Program-made: the position numbers and the translations under genes | In this document: positions 31,871-41,580 of the stretch, in pieces | Position numbering within the stretch: position 1 is the first letter of the stretch | How the letters are laid out: each line of letters opens with the position of its first letter | The notes under the pieces: generated by a model | What the model was told of the DNA's origin: nothing | Database searches by the model: none | What the model saw: only the letters and a program-made list of their open reading frames with translations | Origin: Pedobacter nanyangensis | GTDB taxonomy: Bacteria; Bacteroidota; Bacteroidia; Sphingobacteriales; Sphingobacteriaceae | Direction of reading: 5' to 3' | DNA: 64,000 nt | NCBI RefSeq assembly: GCF_003313505.1 | Contig: NZ_QMHO01000001.1 | Span: forward strand, 124,001 to 188,000

Positions 31871-33706
31871 ATGAAGAATTACCTAATCGCTGCTTTGCTT
31901 ATTGGCACTTCCGTAGGCCTTAAAGCTCAGCAAGAAATCAGCTATGAAGTGAGTTTCCCCAATTTGGTACACCATGAGGCTCAAATTAGCATGACCATAC
32001 CCAATGTGCCTGCAAATACGCCCTTAAAAGTTAGGTTTGCACGCTCCTCGCCCGGGCGATATGCCACGCACGAGTTCGGCAAAAACATTTACCGCTTAAA
32101 AGCTTTTGATGCAAACGGCAAGGCCCTGGCACTTAAACAACCGGCAGGCGATGTTTTCGAGATTGAAAAACCTGCCAGCAAAGTAAAAATTACCTACACT
32201 ATTTTCGGCAACTGGATTGACGGCACCTATGCTGGTTTCGACGAGCAACATGCCCACATGAATATCCCTGCGGTGTTTGCCTTTCCCGTAGGCATGGACA
32301 AGCGACCGCGAACGGTTAAATTCAGCTACCCAAAACAAACCGACTGGAAAATTGCCACCCAACTAAAACCAATGGGCAATGGCATTTACTACGCCAAAGA
32401 TTTCCAGTATTTCATGGATAGTCCCATTGAAATTTCCGCTTTTAAGGAGGCTAGCTGGGAAGTAAAAAATACGGATGGCAAAACACAGAAAATCCATTTA
32501 ATAGCTCATTCCGACGACGATGAAATGACCGTTTTTAACTATGCAAACATGCTTAAAAAGGTGGTAGAGGAGCAAAAAGCTATTTTTGGCGAGCTCCCTG
32601 TTTTTGATTACGGCAATTATTATTTCCTGCATTGCGTACATCCGAGCTATGCGGGCGATGGCATGGAGCACCGTAACTCTACGGTAATTGTGCAGCGCAC
32701 GCCTAAAATTGTGGGCAACGAAAGCAACTTGTTGGGCACATTTTCCCATGAGTTTTTCCATGCCTGGAATGTGGAACGTTTGCGCCCTAAAACGCTGGAG
32801 CCCTTTAATTTCACGCAATCAAATCTTAGCGACGAACTTTGGATTGCCGAGGGGTTTACACAATATTACGGAAACCTCACCTTAAAAAGGTCGGGCTTTA
32901 GAACACTTGAAAATATCACGAGGGTATTTGGCGGCTTGGTAAATGCGGTAAGCAACTCGCCCGGCGCAAAAAATTTCTCGCCAATACAAGCAAGTAGGTA
33001 TGCCGTTTTTGCCGATGCCGGGGTGGCTGTTGACCGAACCAACCAACAAAATATTTTCACCTCGTACTACACTTATGGTGCCGCAGTAGCTTTAGCTTTG
33101 GATTTACGTTTAAGAAGTGATTTTAACCTGAGCCTAGATCATTATATGAAGGCGTTGTGGAAAAGTTACGGCAAAACCGAGATTGCCTACACCATTAGTG
33201 ATTTAGAGAAAACACTGAGCAGCCTCACCAAAAATGCAGGTTTTGCCAATAAGTTCTTTAAAGATTTTGTATATGCCACCAAAAAGGAAGATTACGCATC
33301 ATTACTCCTGAAGGCTGGATTGGTTTTACGCAAGGAAGCTTCTGGAAAAGCGTATAGCGGTATTGGCCGCTTAGTTGATGGCGGCTCAACAGGGAAGGTA
33401 ACGGTGCCGGCCACTACGGTAGGCCTGCCGGCCTATAACGCCGGACTGGATTTGGATGATGTGATTTTAAAAGCCGATGGCGTGGAAATAAAAACCGCAA
33501 AGGATTTTGATGCAATCACAGAAAAACACCAACCTGGTGAAACAATTGAGATTGTGTACAGTCGAAAAGGAATAGAAAGAACCACCAAGCTCACCTACGT
33601 TGAAAATCCGATGCTTGAATTGGTTCCTATTGAAAATACTGGCGGCACCTTAACTGCCGAAATGAAAGCTTTTAGAGAAAAATGGTTGGAAAGTGCGGTG
33701 AAATAG
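31871..33706 (+). CDS. M61-family glycyl-type aminopeptidase with PDZ domain
   Basis: The start is the ATG at 31871 (MKNYLIAALLIGTSVGLKA), which begins a signal peptide; upstream codons belong to no domain. The 611-residue protein has an N-terminal beta domain, the zinc motif HEFFH (residues 293-297) in GTFSHEFFHAWNVERL with a downstream ELWIAEGFTQYYG (third ligand Glu), and a C-terminal PDZ domain (about 500-590, GLPAYNAGLDLDDVILKADG). M61 enzymes are periplasmic zinc aminopeptidases. It lies co-directionally with an M28 peptidase and a Tricorn-like protease, suggesting a shared job in breaking down peptides outside the cytoplasm. Confidence 0.93.
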   Translation: MKNYLIAALLIGTSVGLKAQQEISYEVSFPNLVHHEAQISMTIPNVPANTPLKVRFARSSPGRYATHEFGKNIYRLKAFDANGKALALKQPAGDVFEIEKPASKVKITYTIFGNWIDGTYAGFDEQHAHMNIPAVFAFPVGMDKRPRTVKFSYPKQTDWKIATQLKPMGNGIYYAKDFQYFMDSPIEISAFKEASWEVKNTDGKTQKIHLIAHSDDDEMTVFNYANMLKKVVEEQKAIFGELPVFDYGNYYFLHCVHPSYAGDGMEHRNSTVIVQRTPKIVGNESNLLGTFSHEFFHAWNVERLRPKTLEPFNFTQSNLSDELWIAEGFTQYYGNLTLKRSGFRTLENITRVFGGLVNAVSNSPGAKNFSPIQASRYAVFADAGVAVDRTNQQNIFTSYYTYGAAVALALDLRLRSDFNLSLDHYMKALWKSYGKTEIAYTISDLEKTLSSLTKNAGFANKFFKDFVYATKKEDYASLLLKAGLVLRKEASGKAYSGIGRLVDGGSTGKVTVPATTVGLPAYNAGLDLDDVILKADGVEIKTAKDFDAITEKHQPGETIEIVYSRKGIERTTKLTYVENPMLELVPIENTGGTLTAEMKAFREKWLESAVK

Positions 33707-33724
33707 TAGGTAATACGTTGTAAG

Positions 33725-33804
33725 TTTTACTTGCTAGTCGTTCATATTTTCAACAAGCAAATACAATCTAGATACTAACATCTAATTACTAAATACTAAT
33801 ATTA
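33725..33804. repeat. intergenic tract with ATACTAA-type repeats
   Basis: The gap between the M61 and M28 genes ends with GATACTAACATCTAATTACT followed by AAATACTAATATTAT, another example of the ACTAA-rich spacer type. A -7-like element is not obvious. Confidence 0.45.
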
Positions 33805-33809
33805 TAAAA

Positions 33810-35120
33810 ATGAAAAAAACCTTTTACGCCTTGGGCCTTGCCTTAGCTTCGCTTACTGCAAATGCCCAAAATATCGACAAAATCATTACCAAGGATTACG
33901 TAGATCATTTGATCAAAACCTTAAGTGCTGATGATATGCAAGGCCGCCGTACCTTTACGCCCGGTATTGATAAGGCCGCTTCTTTTATCGAAAAAGAATT
34001 TACTGCCATTGGCTTAAAGCCACTGGATGGTGAAAAAGGATATCGCCAAACTTTCTATAAATATCAGCTAAAGCCACTTTCGGCCAAGGTAACCATTGAT
34101 GGCCAAGCTATTGCCGAAGAAAATATTCTGATCTACGGCAATAGGGCGGAAAGTATCTCATTTGATCAAACCAATAGCGATGGCTGGGTGAAATTAGATG
34201 ACAGCAAAGATTTCATGAGCCAGTTTAGAACTTTGGCCCGTAGCGGCAAAAGGCAATTGGTTTTAGTTGACGTAAAATTCCTGGATGCCTTTAAACGTGT
34301 TAAAGGGATGATTGGAAGAGAGTCGGTTGTAGATGAGAAGGACCTAAAGAACGCCAAAAGCCCAGCGGTGGTATTTGTATTGGACAAAGAAAGCGCAAGT
34401 TCTTTTCAAGTTGAACTGAAAAACTCGGTTTCGAAAATGCCGCTGTTTAACGTTGCGGGAGTTATTCCGGGCAAATCCAAAGCTAAGGAGTTTGTGGTTT
34501 TCTCCGGACATTACGACCACATGGGCATTGTAAAACCGGTGGAAGGCGACAGTATCATGAACGGAGCTGACGATGATGCCTCTGGAACTTCGGCCGTAAT
34601 TGCCCTGGCCAAATACTACAAAAAATTAAACAAAAATGAGCGCACCTTGATTTTTGTTGCTTTTACCGCTGAAGAAATTGGTGGCTATGGCTCTCGTTAC
34701 TTTTCAGAAAAACTAAATCCAGATGATGTTGTAGCCATGTTCAACATCGAAATGATTGGCAAGGACAGTAAGTTCGGGAAAAATACCGCTTTCATTACAG
34801 GTTACGAGAAATCAGATTTCGGCAAAATCCTCCAAAAAAACTTGGAAGGAACCGAGTTTACCTTCCATCCTGATCCATACAAGGAACAAAATCTATTTTA
34901 TAGGAGTGATAACGCCACTTTAGCGGCATTAGGGGTTCCTGCGCATACCATCAGTACCGATCAAATTGACATCGATAAATTATACCACACGGTAAAAGAT
35001 GAATACAGTTCTTTGGATGTAGAAAATATCCTATCAACCATCAAAGCTATCGCCAAGAGTGCCGTGAGCATCATCAGTGGAACAGATACCCCAACTCGAA
35101 TTCCCAAACTGAACCAATAA
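33810..35120 (+). CDS. M28-family zinc peptidase
   Basis: The 436-residue protein has a signal peptide (MKKTFYALGLALASLTANA) and the M28 metal ligands: His and Asp in VFSGHYDHMGIV, bridging Asp in NGADDDASGTSAV, the Glu-Glu pair in FTAEEIGGYGS, Asp or Glu in MFNIEMIGKD, and His in VPAHTISTDQ. A protease-associated-like insert precedes the catalytic part. It should act as an aminopeptidase or carboxypeptidase in the periplasm. The next gene starts 8 bp downstream, so the two are probably one operon. Confidence 0.93.
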   Translation: MKKTFYALGLALASLTANAQNIDKIITKDYVDHLIKTLSADDMQGRRTFTPGIDKAASFIEKEFTAIGLKPLDGEKGYRQTFYKYQLKPLSAKVTIDGQAIAEENILIYGNRAESISFDQTNSDGWVKLDDSKDFMSQFRTLARSGKRQLVLVDVKFLDAFKRVKGMIGRESVVDEKDLKNAKSPAVVFVLDKESASSFQVELKNSVSKMPLFNVAGVIPGKSKAKEFVVFSGHYDHMGIVKPVEGDSIMNGADDDASGTSAVIALAKYYKKLNKNERTLIFVAFTAEEIGGYGSRYFSEKLNPDDVVAMFNIEMIGKDSKFGKNTAFITGYEKSDFGKILQKNLEGTEFTFHPDPYKEQNLFYRSDNATLAALGVPAHTISTDQIDIDKLYHTVKDEYSSLDVENILSTIKAIAKSAVSIISGTDTPTRIPKLNQ

Positions 35121-35127
35121 ACCAACC

Positions 35128-38100
35128 ATGAGTAAATTATTATTGAAAGCAATATGCGGCGGTGCCATGTCTATGGCGCTCTGCATACCAAATATATTTG
35201 CGCAAACGGCAGAAACATTGCTGTTGCGTAGCCCCTCAGTAAGTGAAAAAAATGTTGCCTTTGTTTATGGCGGTGATATTTGGATCGCCAATCGTGATGG
35301 CAGCAACTCCAGAAGGTTAACCGTTAATCCAGCGGTGGAGCAAAGTCCTGTTTTTTCGCCTGATGGCAAAATGATTGCCTTTACGGGGAATTACGACGGA
35401 AATACCGATGTGTATGTTATTCCGATAGAAGGCGGCGAGCCTAAAAGGGTAACCTTCCATCCCAGTGCCGATTTGGTAAAGGGCTGGCTAAGCAATGAAG
35501 AAGTTTATTTTACTTCAACTCGTGATTATAGCTACGCATTGAGTTCTCGCATGCACCGCATCAAAATTGATGGCACCAAGGAACAGCCCCTGCCAATGCC
35601 CGAAGCCACTCAAGGCTCGCCTTCTGCCGATGGACGTTATTGGGCCTACATCAAGAACACCGACCCTTCTGACCGGTTAAACGTTGCTTTTAAACGCTAT
35701 CGTGGCGGCGGCATGCCCCAAATCTGGATTTTCGACACCCAGACCAAGAACATCGAAATTATTCCGGGAGAAGGTGCCAACAACGTAAAACCGCAATGGG
35801 TAGGCAATAAGGTTTATTATTTAAATGATAAAGACCTTACGCTCAATCTTTATAGCTACGATGTAAAATCTAAAAAAGTTGAGAAAATTACCAACTTCAA
35901 GGATTATGATATCAAATCGTTAACTGGAGGCACAAACATGCTTGCTTTTGAGCAAGGTGGCCGCATCCACCTTTTGGATGCCAGCAACAACAAAATCAGC
36001 ACTTTAAAGATATTGATCCAGGCTGACGCTCCTTACAAACGCAGCAGATATATTGATATGGCCAGCGATATCCGGAACTTCGATATTTCGCCAAAAGGGG
36101 TAAGGGCTTTATTTGAAAGCCGCGGAGAGATTTTTTCTGTACCTAAAGAAAAAGGAGATGCTAGAAATCTATCTAACTCACCGGGCAGTTATGAGAAATA
36201 TCCAGGGTGGTCGCCAGATGGCAAATACATCTCTTACCTGTCTGATAAAAATGGCAAATATCAGTTGGTATTGCTAAACCAAGCAACCAAGGGCGAACCA
36301 GCATATATCACCTTGGGAGATTCTCACTTTTATTTCCAACCAACTTGGTCGCCTGACAGCAAAAAGCTTTTCTATGCTGATGCGCATTTGAATTTATACT
36401 ACATCGATATCAACGCTAAAAAACCAGTATTGGTTAAGCAAGACAAATTGGGATCACACACTGCAAGAACCTACAATCAGTTGTTGCCCAGCTGGTCCCC
36501 AGATTCTAAGTGGATTTCATACGTAGCTACTTTGCCAAACAGTTTAAGTGCGGTTTTCTTGTACAATTTGGAGAAACAAACGCATACCCAGGTAACCGAT
36601 GGCATGAGCAATGCGGTTTATCCAAATTTCAGTAAAGATGGCAAGTATCTTTTCTTTATGGCCAGCACCGATGTAGGCTTAACCAATAGCGGCTTGCACA
36701 TGTCGGCCTATCAGCGTCCGGTAAACTATACCGCATATGCCCTAATCCTTTCTAAAAAAACGCCTTCTTTATATAAAACAGAAAGCGACGAGGAGAAGAT
36801 AACCGAAGAACCTGCGCCGGCCAAAAAAGAAGAGCCTAAAAAAGAAGAAAAGAAATCAACTGCGAAAAAAGATGCGAAACCTGCTGCCGAACCCGCAAAA
36901 CCAGCAGAAACAAAAAAACCTATTGAAATTGACTTGGACGATTTAAGCAACCGCATCATTGCATTGCCTATTCCAGCAGGTGGTTTATCAGGTATTGAGG
37001 GCGGTGTTGAAGGTCAGTTGCTGTACATCCGCAACGGCGAGTTGAGCACCTTAAATCTCAGCAAAATGGAAAGTACCAGCTTGGTGCAAGGTGTTTTTGG
37101 TGTTGGGGTGAGTGCCGATGGCAAGAGCATGATTTATAGTTCAAGAGGAAGTTATTTCATTGTTCCGGCGGCACAAAAACCTGCCACGCCCGAAACTGGC
37201 AAAATCAAGTTAGAAGGCATTAAACTATTGGTAGATCCGGCGGCAGAATGGAAACAGATGTTCAATGAAGTTTGGACCATGGAGAAAGCCTATTTTTACG
37301 TAGAAAATATGCACGGAGCTGATTGGCCGGCAGTGAAAACCAAGTACGAAAAATTCTTGCCCTATGTAAACCACCGATCTGACTTGGCTTACCTATTAAA
37401 CGAAATGATGGGCGAAATGGTGGTGGGCCACAACTATATCTATCCAGGCGATGAACCTTCGGCTACTTCGGTAACAGTAGGAATGTTAGGTGCCGATTAT
37501 CAAATTGAAAATGGCTTTTATAAAATCCAGAAAATCTTTAACCGTTTAGACTGGAATCCAAGCTTTAAGGCTCCTTTGGCAGAGCCAGGCCTGAACATTA
37601 AAGAAGGCGATTACATTGTTGCCATTAACGGTGTACCATTAAATTCGGAAACATCTATTTACAGCCTTTTTGATTTTAAGGCTGGCAAACAAGTAGCCAT
37701 TAAAGTGAACAGCAAGCCTAGCCTAGATGGTGCCAGAGAAGTGGTGGTAGTACCAATTACACCAGGTGCCGAAATGGAACTGCGCAGAATGGAATGGGTG
37801 GAACGCAACCGCAAAAGGGTAAACGACCTAAGCAATGGTCAAATTGCCTATGTGTATATGCCAAACACCGGGCCTGATGGTTACACTTACTTCAATCGTT
37901 ACTATTTCTCTCAAATGGATAAAAAAGCATTGTTAATTGATGAGCGTAACAATGGCGGTGGCTGGGTAGCTGATTATGTGATTGATTTGCTCAGCCGCGA
38001 ATTAATGAGCTATTGGGCAATTAGAGATGGCAAAAGCTTTACTACACCTGGAAACGGCATTTACGGCCCTAAAGCAATGATCATCAATGAAAACGCTGGC

Positions 38101-38442
38101 TCCGGTGGCGATATGATGCCTTACATGTTCAGGGAGAAAGGCCTTGGCAAGTTGGTGGGGCGCACTACCATGGGCATTTTGGTAGGAATTAGCGGTTATC
38201 CACGTTTGTTAGATGGCGGCAGCATTACCTCGCCAAATTTCGGCATTTATGATACCAAGGGCAAATGGATCATTGAAAATGAAGGTGTTGCGCCAGATGT
38301 TTTTGTTGAACAAACTCCGAAAGATTTATTAGAAGGTAGAGACCCGCAGCTGGAAAGAACCATCAAAATATTGCAGGAGGAGATGAAAAATTATAAATAT
38401 CCTAACACCGCAAAACCTAAAGATCCAATTAGGGGCCATTAA
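35128..38442 (+). CDS. Tricorn-like S41 protease
   Basis: This 1,104-residue exported protein has a signal segment (about 1-26). It carries six- and seven-bladed-propeller-type WD40/TolB repeats (about 35-540, with repeated SPDGK-type motifs), and a Lys/Ala/Pro/Glu-rich linker (about 560-600). A C1-like helical region follows, then a PDZ domain (about 800-880) and the S41 catalytic domain. The nucleophile is Ser992 in NENAGSGGDMM, preceded by DERNNGGGW. Tricorn proteases cut peptides to short products that aminopeptidases then trim, which fits the M28 and M61 genes upstream. Length is normal for bacterial homologues. Confidence 0.94.
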   Translation: MSKLLLKAICGGAMSMALCIPNIFAQTAETLLLRSPSVSEKNVAFVYGGDIWIANRDGSNSRRLTVNPAVEQSPVFSPDGKMIAFTGNYDGNTDVYVIPIEGGEPKRVTFHPSADLVKGWLSNEEVYFTSTRDYSYALSSRMHRIKIDGTKEQPLPMPEATQGSPSADGRYWAYIKNTDPSDRLNVAFKRYRGGGMPQIWIFDTQTKNIEIIPGEGANNVKPQWVGNKVYYLNDKDLTLNLYSYDVKSKKVEKITNFKDYDIKSLTGGTNMLAFEQGGRIHLLDASNNKISTLKILIQADAPYKRSRYIDMASDIRNFDISPKGVRALFESRGEIFSVPKEKGDARNLSNSPGSYEKYPGWSPDGKYISYLSDKNGKYQLVLLNQATKGEPAYITLGDSHFYFQPTWSPDSKKLFYADAHLNLYYIDINAKKPVLVKQDKLGSHTARTYNQLLPSWSPDSKWISYVATLPNSLSAVFLYNLEKQTHTQVTDGMSNAVYPNFSKDGKYLFFMASTDVGLTNSGLHMSAYQRPVNYTAYALILSKKTPSLYKTESDEEKITEEPAPAKKEEPKKEEKKSTAKKDAKPAAEPAKPAETKKPIEIDLDDLSNRIIALPIPAGGLSGIEGGVEGQLLYIRNGELSTLNLSKMESTSLVQGVFGVGVSADGKSMIYSSRGSYFIVPAAQKPATPETGKIKLEGIKLLVDPAAEWKQMFNEVWTMEKAYFYVENMHGADWPAVKTKYEKFLPYVNHRSDLAYLLNEMMGEMVVGHNYIYPGDEPSATSVTVGMLGADYQIENGFYKIQKIFNRLDWNPSFKAPLAEPGLNIKEGDYIVAINGVPLNSETSIYSLFDFKAGKQVAIKVNSKPSLDGAREVVVVPITPGAEMELRRMEWVERNRKRVNDLSNGQIAYVYMPNTGPDGYTYFNRYYFSQMDKKALLIDERNNGGGWVADYVIDLLSRELMSYWAIRDGKSFTTPGNGIYGPKAMIINENAGSGGDMMPYMFREKGLGKLVGRTTMGILVGISGYPRLLDGGSITSPNFGIYDTKGKWIIENEGVAPDVFVEQTPKDLLEGRDPQLERTIKILQEEMKNYKYPNTAKPKDPIRGH

Positions 38443-38446
38443 AAAA

Positions 38447-38480
38447 CAGGGGACTTGCAGCTAACCGCAGGTCCCCTTAA
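38447..38480. terminator. terminator between the convergent protease and GNAT genes
   Basis: AGGGGAC (38448-38454) pairs with GTCCCCT (38471-38477) with an inner TGC/GCA pair. T-rich sequence follows on the plus strand and A-rich on the other side, so it may work in both directions. Confidence 0.7.
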
Positions 38481-38498
38481 TTTCTCTGGATAAAGAAT

Positions 38499-38993
38499 TT
38501 AAACCTCTTTTTCCATCACATAGTCATTCATGAAGAAACCGTTACCGATATCAAGGTCAATGGTTTCTTTTATTTTAAAGCCAGCCTTTTCATAAAAATC
38601 CTTGGCTTTGTTTGCTCTATTTACGTTCAGTTGCAAAAATTTTGCCCCTTGAGCTTTGATCTGATCAACCACTTCGTTCATTAAAATTTTACCTACGCCT
38701 TTACCGTGCATTTTGGGCAGCACATAAAGTTTGTGCAGCTTATAAACGTGGTTTTCCGAATCAACTACGGAGAAGCCGGCAAAGCCAACATCTTCTTTAA
38801 GTTCAGATGCGATCAGGAAAGTATGCCCATCATGCAGTTGGCCTAAAAGCTCACCGTGGTTATACATTTTATCCAGCATAAATACAATTTGCTCTTGCGA
38901 GATGATATCGCCATAGGCCGTGGGCCAGGTTTGTTGGGCCAAACTTTTGATCGTAGGAAGGTCCTCTTCTTTGGCTTTTCTGAGATATATCAT
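38499..38993 (-). CDS. GNAT-family N-acetyltransferase
   Basis: The 164-residue protein has the GNAT fold pattern: beta1 IYLRKAKEEDLPTIKSLAQQ, beta4 HKLYVLPKMHGKGVGKILM containing the acetyl-CoA pyrophosphate loop (Q/RxxGxG/A type, here MHGKGVG), and beta5-alpha4 LQLNVNRANKAKDFYEKAGF. Such enzymes acetylate amines of small molecules or proteins in the cytoplasm; the substrate is unknown. It is monocistronic or ends a short unit, convergent with the Tricorn-like gene. Confidence 0.92.
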   Translation of the reverse strand: MIYLRKAKEEDLPTIKSLAQQTWPTAYGDIISQEQIVFMLDKMYNHGELLGQLHDGHTFLIASELKEDVGFAGFSVVDSENHVYKLHKLYVLPKMHGKGVGKILMNEVVDQIKAQGAKFLQLNVNRANKAKDFYEKAGFKIKETIDLDIGNGFFMNDYVMEKEV

Positions 38994-39076
38994 TTTTTAG
39001 GGGTCAGGGATTTTGAAAGTGTACGTTTTGGTCTTTTTTTCTAGCTAAATACTAACTGCTAATCTCTAAATACTAA

Positions 39077-39643
39077 TTACAGCAGTTCTCCAATAAATAG
39101 ATAAGGAGCCTGAAATCTAAAAGAAACCAAACCGTCTTCTACCACTACAAATTCACCCGTTTCTTGTTGCATCAGGTTATCCGCTTCAAAATAGGCAATC
39201 ACATCAATCAACAGGATGGTACCCGCAGGCTTCCAAACGCTAAATCCGCTTTTAATGGCATAGTGTTTACTTGTATCGGTAAAAAGCACCAAATTAATAT
39301 CTGGCAAATAACAGGTTAGGTCATCAAAACTGTTGATCCTACTAATGACATTTACCGCAGGATATTTTTCTTTGATAAGAAACGCCATGGCATCTTCCAG
39401 GCCTTCTTTTGGCTTTGGGATTATCCGGATATCCTCTTGTAATGCGGCTCCCTGCGGCAGGTTTCCAACCACAAGATCTACCTTAAGCTCTAAGGAAATT
39501 ACTTTCTCATATTCACTGGCGGCTACCATGAGCGTTGGGCTCCACTCTAAAAGCTGTCCTAAATGTTCCTCGTTAAAATTTCCCAGTTCGTGAATATACA
39601 AGGCAGGCTCTTGTTTTTCCCTGATGATATGGTGTGATGACAT
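39077..39643 (-). CDS. thiamine-pyrophosphokinase-like protein
   Basis: The 188-residue protein has a pattern recalling thiamine pyrophosphokinase: TLMVAASEYEKVISLELKVD then LVVGNLPQG (compare the DxxIGDxDS site), KEGLEDAMAFLIKEKYPA, and a C-terminal beta domain ending FRFQAPYLFIGELL. The usual acidic catalytic residues are only partly recognisable, so a non-catalytic or divergent member is possible. Bacteroidota carry proteins of this kind annotated as TPK. It precedes the GNAT gene by 84 bp on the same strand. Confidence 0.5.
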   Translation of the reverse strand: MSSHHIIREKQEPALYIHELGNFNEEHLGQLLEWSPTLMVAASEYEKVISLELKVDLVVGNLPQGAALQEDIRIIPKPKEGLEDAMAFLIKEKYPAVNVISRINSFDDLTCYLPDINLVLFTDTSKHYAIKSGFSVWKPAGTILLIDVIAYFEADNLMQQETGEFVVVEDGLVSFRFQAPYLFIGELL

Positions 39644-39652
39644 GGACCTAAG

Positions 39653-39740
39653 TTAACAGTTTTTCCGTTCACAATCTACAGTTTTCAGTTGGCAGTTTCC
39701 ACTTCGTCATTTACAGTTTTACATTTCACCGATTAAACAT
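39653..39740. repeat. dispersed CAGTTTTCAGTTGGCAGTTT-type tract
   Basis: TTAACAGTTTTTCCGTTCAC, CTACAGTTTTCAGTTGGCAG and TTTACAGTTTTACATTTC form a degenerate array of cagttt units in the divergent spacer. Similar text (gcagttctcagtaaacagtt) lies before the first tRNA-like gene at 14258-14278. Confidence 0.5.
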
Positions 39741-39807
39741 ATCAAACCTTTCAAATTTTCAATCGTTCAAATATATATCGATAACACAAAAATCGTATCT
39801 TGTAGTG

Positions 39808-40308
39808 ATGAGCAAAAGTAAATTCGAAATATCAAAAGAAACTGGCCCGCATTTAAGGCTTTTAAGCTTAATAGGCAATTGGGACGGCCGTACCCGCACT
39901 TGGTTTGAAAAGGATGTACTGGCAGATGAATCAGCAACGAGCAGTAAAATTATTGCACTGCTCAACAAACGATTTATCCGCTATGAATATAGGGGTATTA
40001 TCAACGGAAAATCCCACGAGGGCCTAATGGTTTGGGGATTTGATTTGGGCAATAACAAGTGCGTTTGCAGTTGGATAGATAGTTTTCACATGGGCACGGG
40101 AATTATGTTTTCCGAAGGTGTAGAAACGAGCAACGGCTTCTCGGTAACTGGACAATACAGCAATAGTGAAATGCCCGAGCCTTGGGGCTGGCGCACAGAA
40201 CTTGAAATTATCAATTCAGACCAGTTCATTCTGCGTGCCTACAATATCTCGCCAAGCGGCGAAGAAGCCAAGGCTATTGAAACGATTAACCTGAGGCTGG
40301 ATTTATAA
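39808..40308 (+). CDS. DUF1579-like protein
   Basis: The ATG at 39808 (MSKSKFEISKETGPHLRLL) is preferred over a GTG one codon upstream. The 166-residue protein has a lipocalin-like beta-barrel pattern with LSLIGNWDGRTRTWFE, RFIRYEYRGIINGKSHEG and WGFDLGNNKCVCSWIDSF, as in DUF1579 proteins of unknown function. It has no signal peptide, so it is cytoplasmic. It stands alone between repeat-rich spacers. Confidence 0.72.
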   Translation: MSKSKFEISKETGPHLRLLSLIGNWDGRTRTWFEKDVLADESATSSKIIALLNKRFIRYEYRGIINGKSHEGLMVWGFDLGNNKCVCSWIDSFHMGTGIMFSEGVETSNGFSVTGQYSNSEMPEPWGWRTELEIINSDQFILRAYNISPSGEEAKAIETINLRLDL

Positions 40309-40317
40309 AGTTTGAGG

Positions 40318-40450
40318 CACCTTGGCTATAAGATAAACATTAAGAAATTAACAGAATTAAGGCATGGTTGAGAAAACTTAATGTCCCTTAATGCCTTAAT
40401 GGTTAAAAAGAAAATAGCAAAAAAACAAAACCACCTAAGGCCCCTTAGCT
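40318..40450. repeat. dispersed TTAATGCCTTAATGG-type repeat
   Basis: AACTTAATGTCCCTTAATGC then CTTAATGGTTAAAAAG, with GAAATTAACAGAATTAAGGC before it, make an approximate inverted pair (TTAAGG / CCTTAA) filling the spacer between convergent genes. I see no gene in it. Confidence 0.5.
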
Positions 40451-40493
40451 CGCCTAAGCCATGCAACTAAAATGTTCTTAGATCTCTAAGAAA

Positions 40494-41429
40494 TTATTTC
40501 TTATCTGCTGCCGTCTTTTGATTCATCTGCATGGCCATCATCTGCTTCATGGTATTGTTCATCCCTTCGGTACTCCCATCTAGGAAAATCACATTCCCTT
40601 CGCTATATTCTGCAAACTGCTTAATGGCTTCCGTCCACATGGTAAATAAAATCACTGAGGTGTCTAGGTTTGCCTGTTGCATTTCGTGAGCAGCATTGGT
40701 CATCCCTTTTGCTACTTCTTCCCTAAATAACGCAATACCCTGACCGCGCAACTGTGCAGCTTCACGCTCAGCTGTAGCGGCAATTTTGATGGCATTACCA
40801 TCTGCTTCGGCAGCCTTCGTTTTGGTAATCAATAAAGCCTGGCCTTCGTTTTCAGCGGCGGCTTTTAAGTTATTGGAAGCTACCACACGACTCATTGAGC
40901 GCATAATTTCTTCGTCAAAAGTGATATCGTTTAATTGCAAATCCTGTAAATGGTAACCCCAACTTTCCAACACTTGATCAATTTGGTGTTTTACGTGCTC
41001 AACAATTTCGTTACGCTGTGCCAATACATTTGCTTGCTTCTGCGTAGCTACGTAAGCACGGATAGAGCCTTCAATGGTACGAATTAAGGCCTGCATCAAG
41101 TTATTAGAATCTACGAATTTGAAGGCTACATTTTTAATGGTTTCCTCATCGTGATTAAGCACCGAATAAAGCAACATGGCCTTGAAATACACATTGGCCT
41201 GATCTTGTGTGACTGCTTGGAAAGATAACTCAACCGAGCGGTTCTGAATAGATATCCTTGAATGAATAACTTCTATCAGCGGAATTTTAAGGCTCAGCCC
41301 CGGGCGCAACAATCGTTGATATTTACCGAAAATAGTAATGACAGCAATTGTGCCTTGTTTAACCGTTACAAATGAACTGAAAAGAATAATTAGCGCAAAT
41401 ACAAGTACGCCATAACCGAAGTAATCCAT
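40494..41429 (-). CDS. SPFH/band-7 domain protein (stomatin-like)
   Basis: The 311-residue protein has one N-terminal membrane segment (about 4-22) and the SPFH core: TIFGKYQRLLRPGLSLKIPL, NRSVELSFQAVTQDQANVYF, ALIRTIEGSIRAYVATQ and a long Ala/Glu-rich coiled coil (about 205-260, ERERAAQL-like text). These proteins form oligomeric membrane microdomain scaffolds, often regulating membrane proteases. No NfeD or FtsH partner gene is adjacent. The C-terminus is Met/Gln-rich (MKQMMAMQMNQK). It is probably monocistronic. Confidence 0.9.
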   Translation of the reverse strand: MDYFGYGVLVFALIILFSSFVTVKQGTIAVITIFGKYQRLLRPGLSLKIPLIEVIHSRISIQNRSVELSFQAVTQDQANVYFKAMLLYSVLNHDEETIKNVAFKFVDSNNLMQALIRTIEGSIRAYVATQKQANVLAQRNEIVEHVKHQIDQVLESWGYHLQDLQLNDITFDEEIMRSMSRVVASNNLKAAAENEGQALLITKTKAAEADGNAIKIAATAEREAAQLRGQGIALFREEVAKGMTNAAHEMQQANLDTSVILFTMWTEAIKQFAEYSEGNVIFLDGSTEGMNNTMKQMMAMQMNQKTAADKK

Positions 41430-41580
41430 AGCAATAATTTTTGATGACCAATATTACTAAAAATAAACCAGCAAGCGGCTATTCCTATGTCTTTAATCCA
41501 AAAAACAATGGGCACATCTTAAAACGGCTTAACAAACAAAAAATACTTTAGGCTGTTTTTAAGCAAATCGAAGTATAGAG

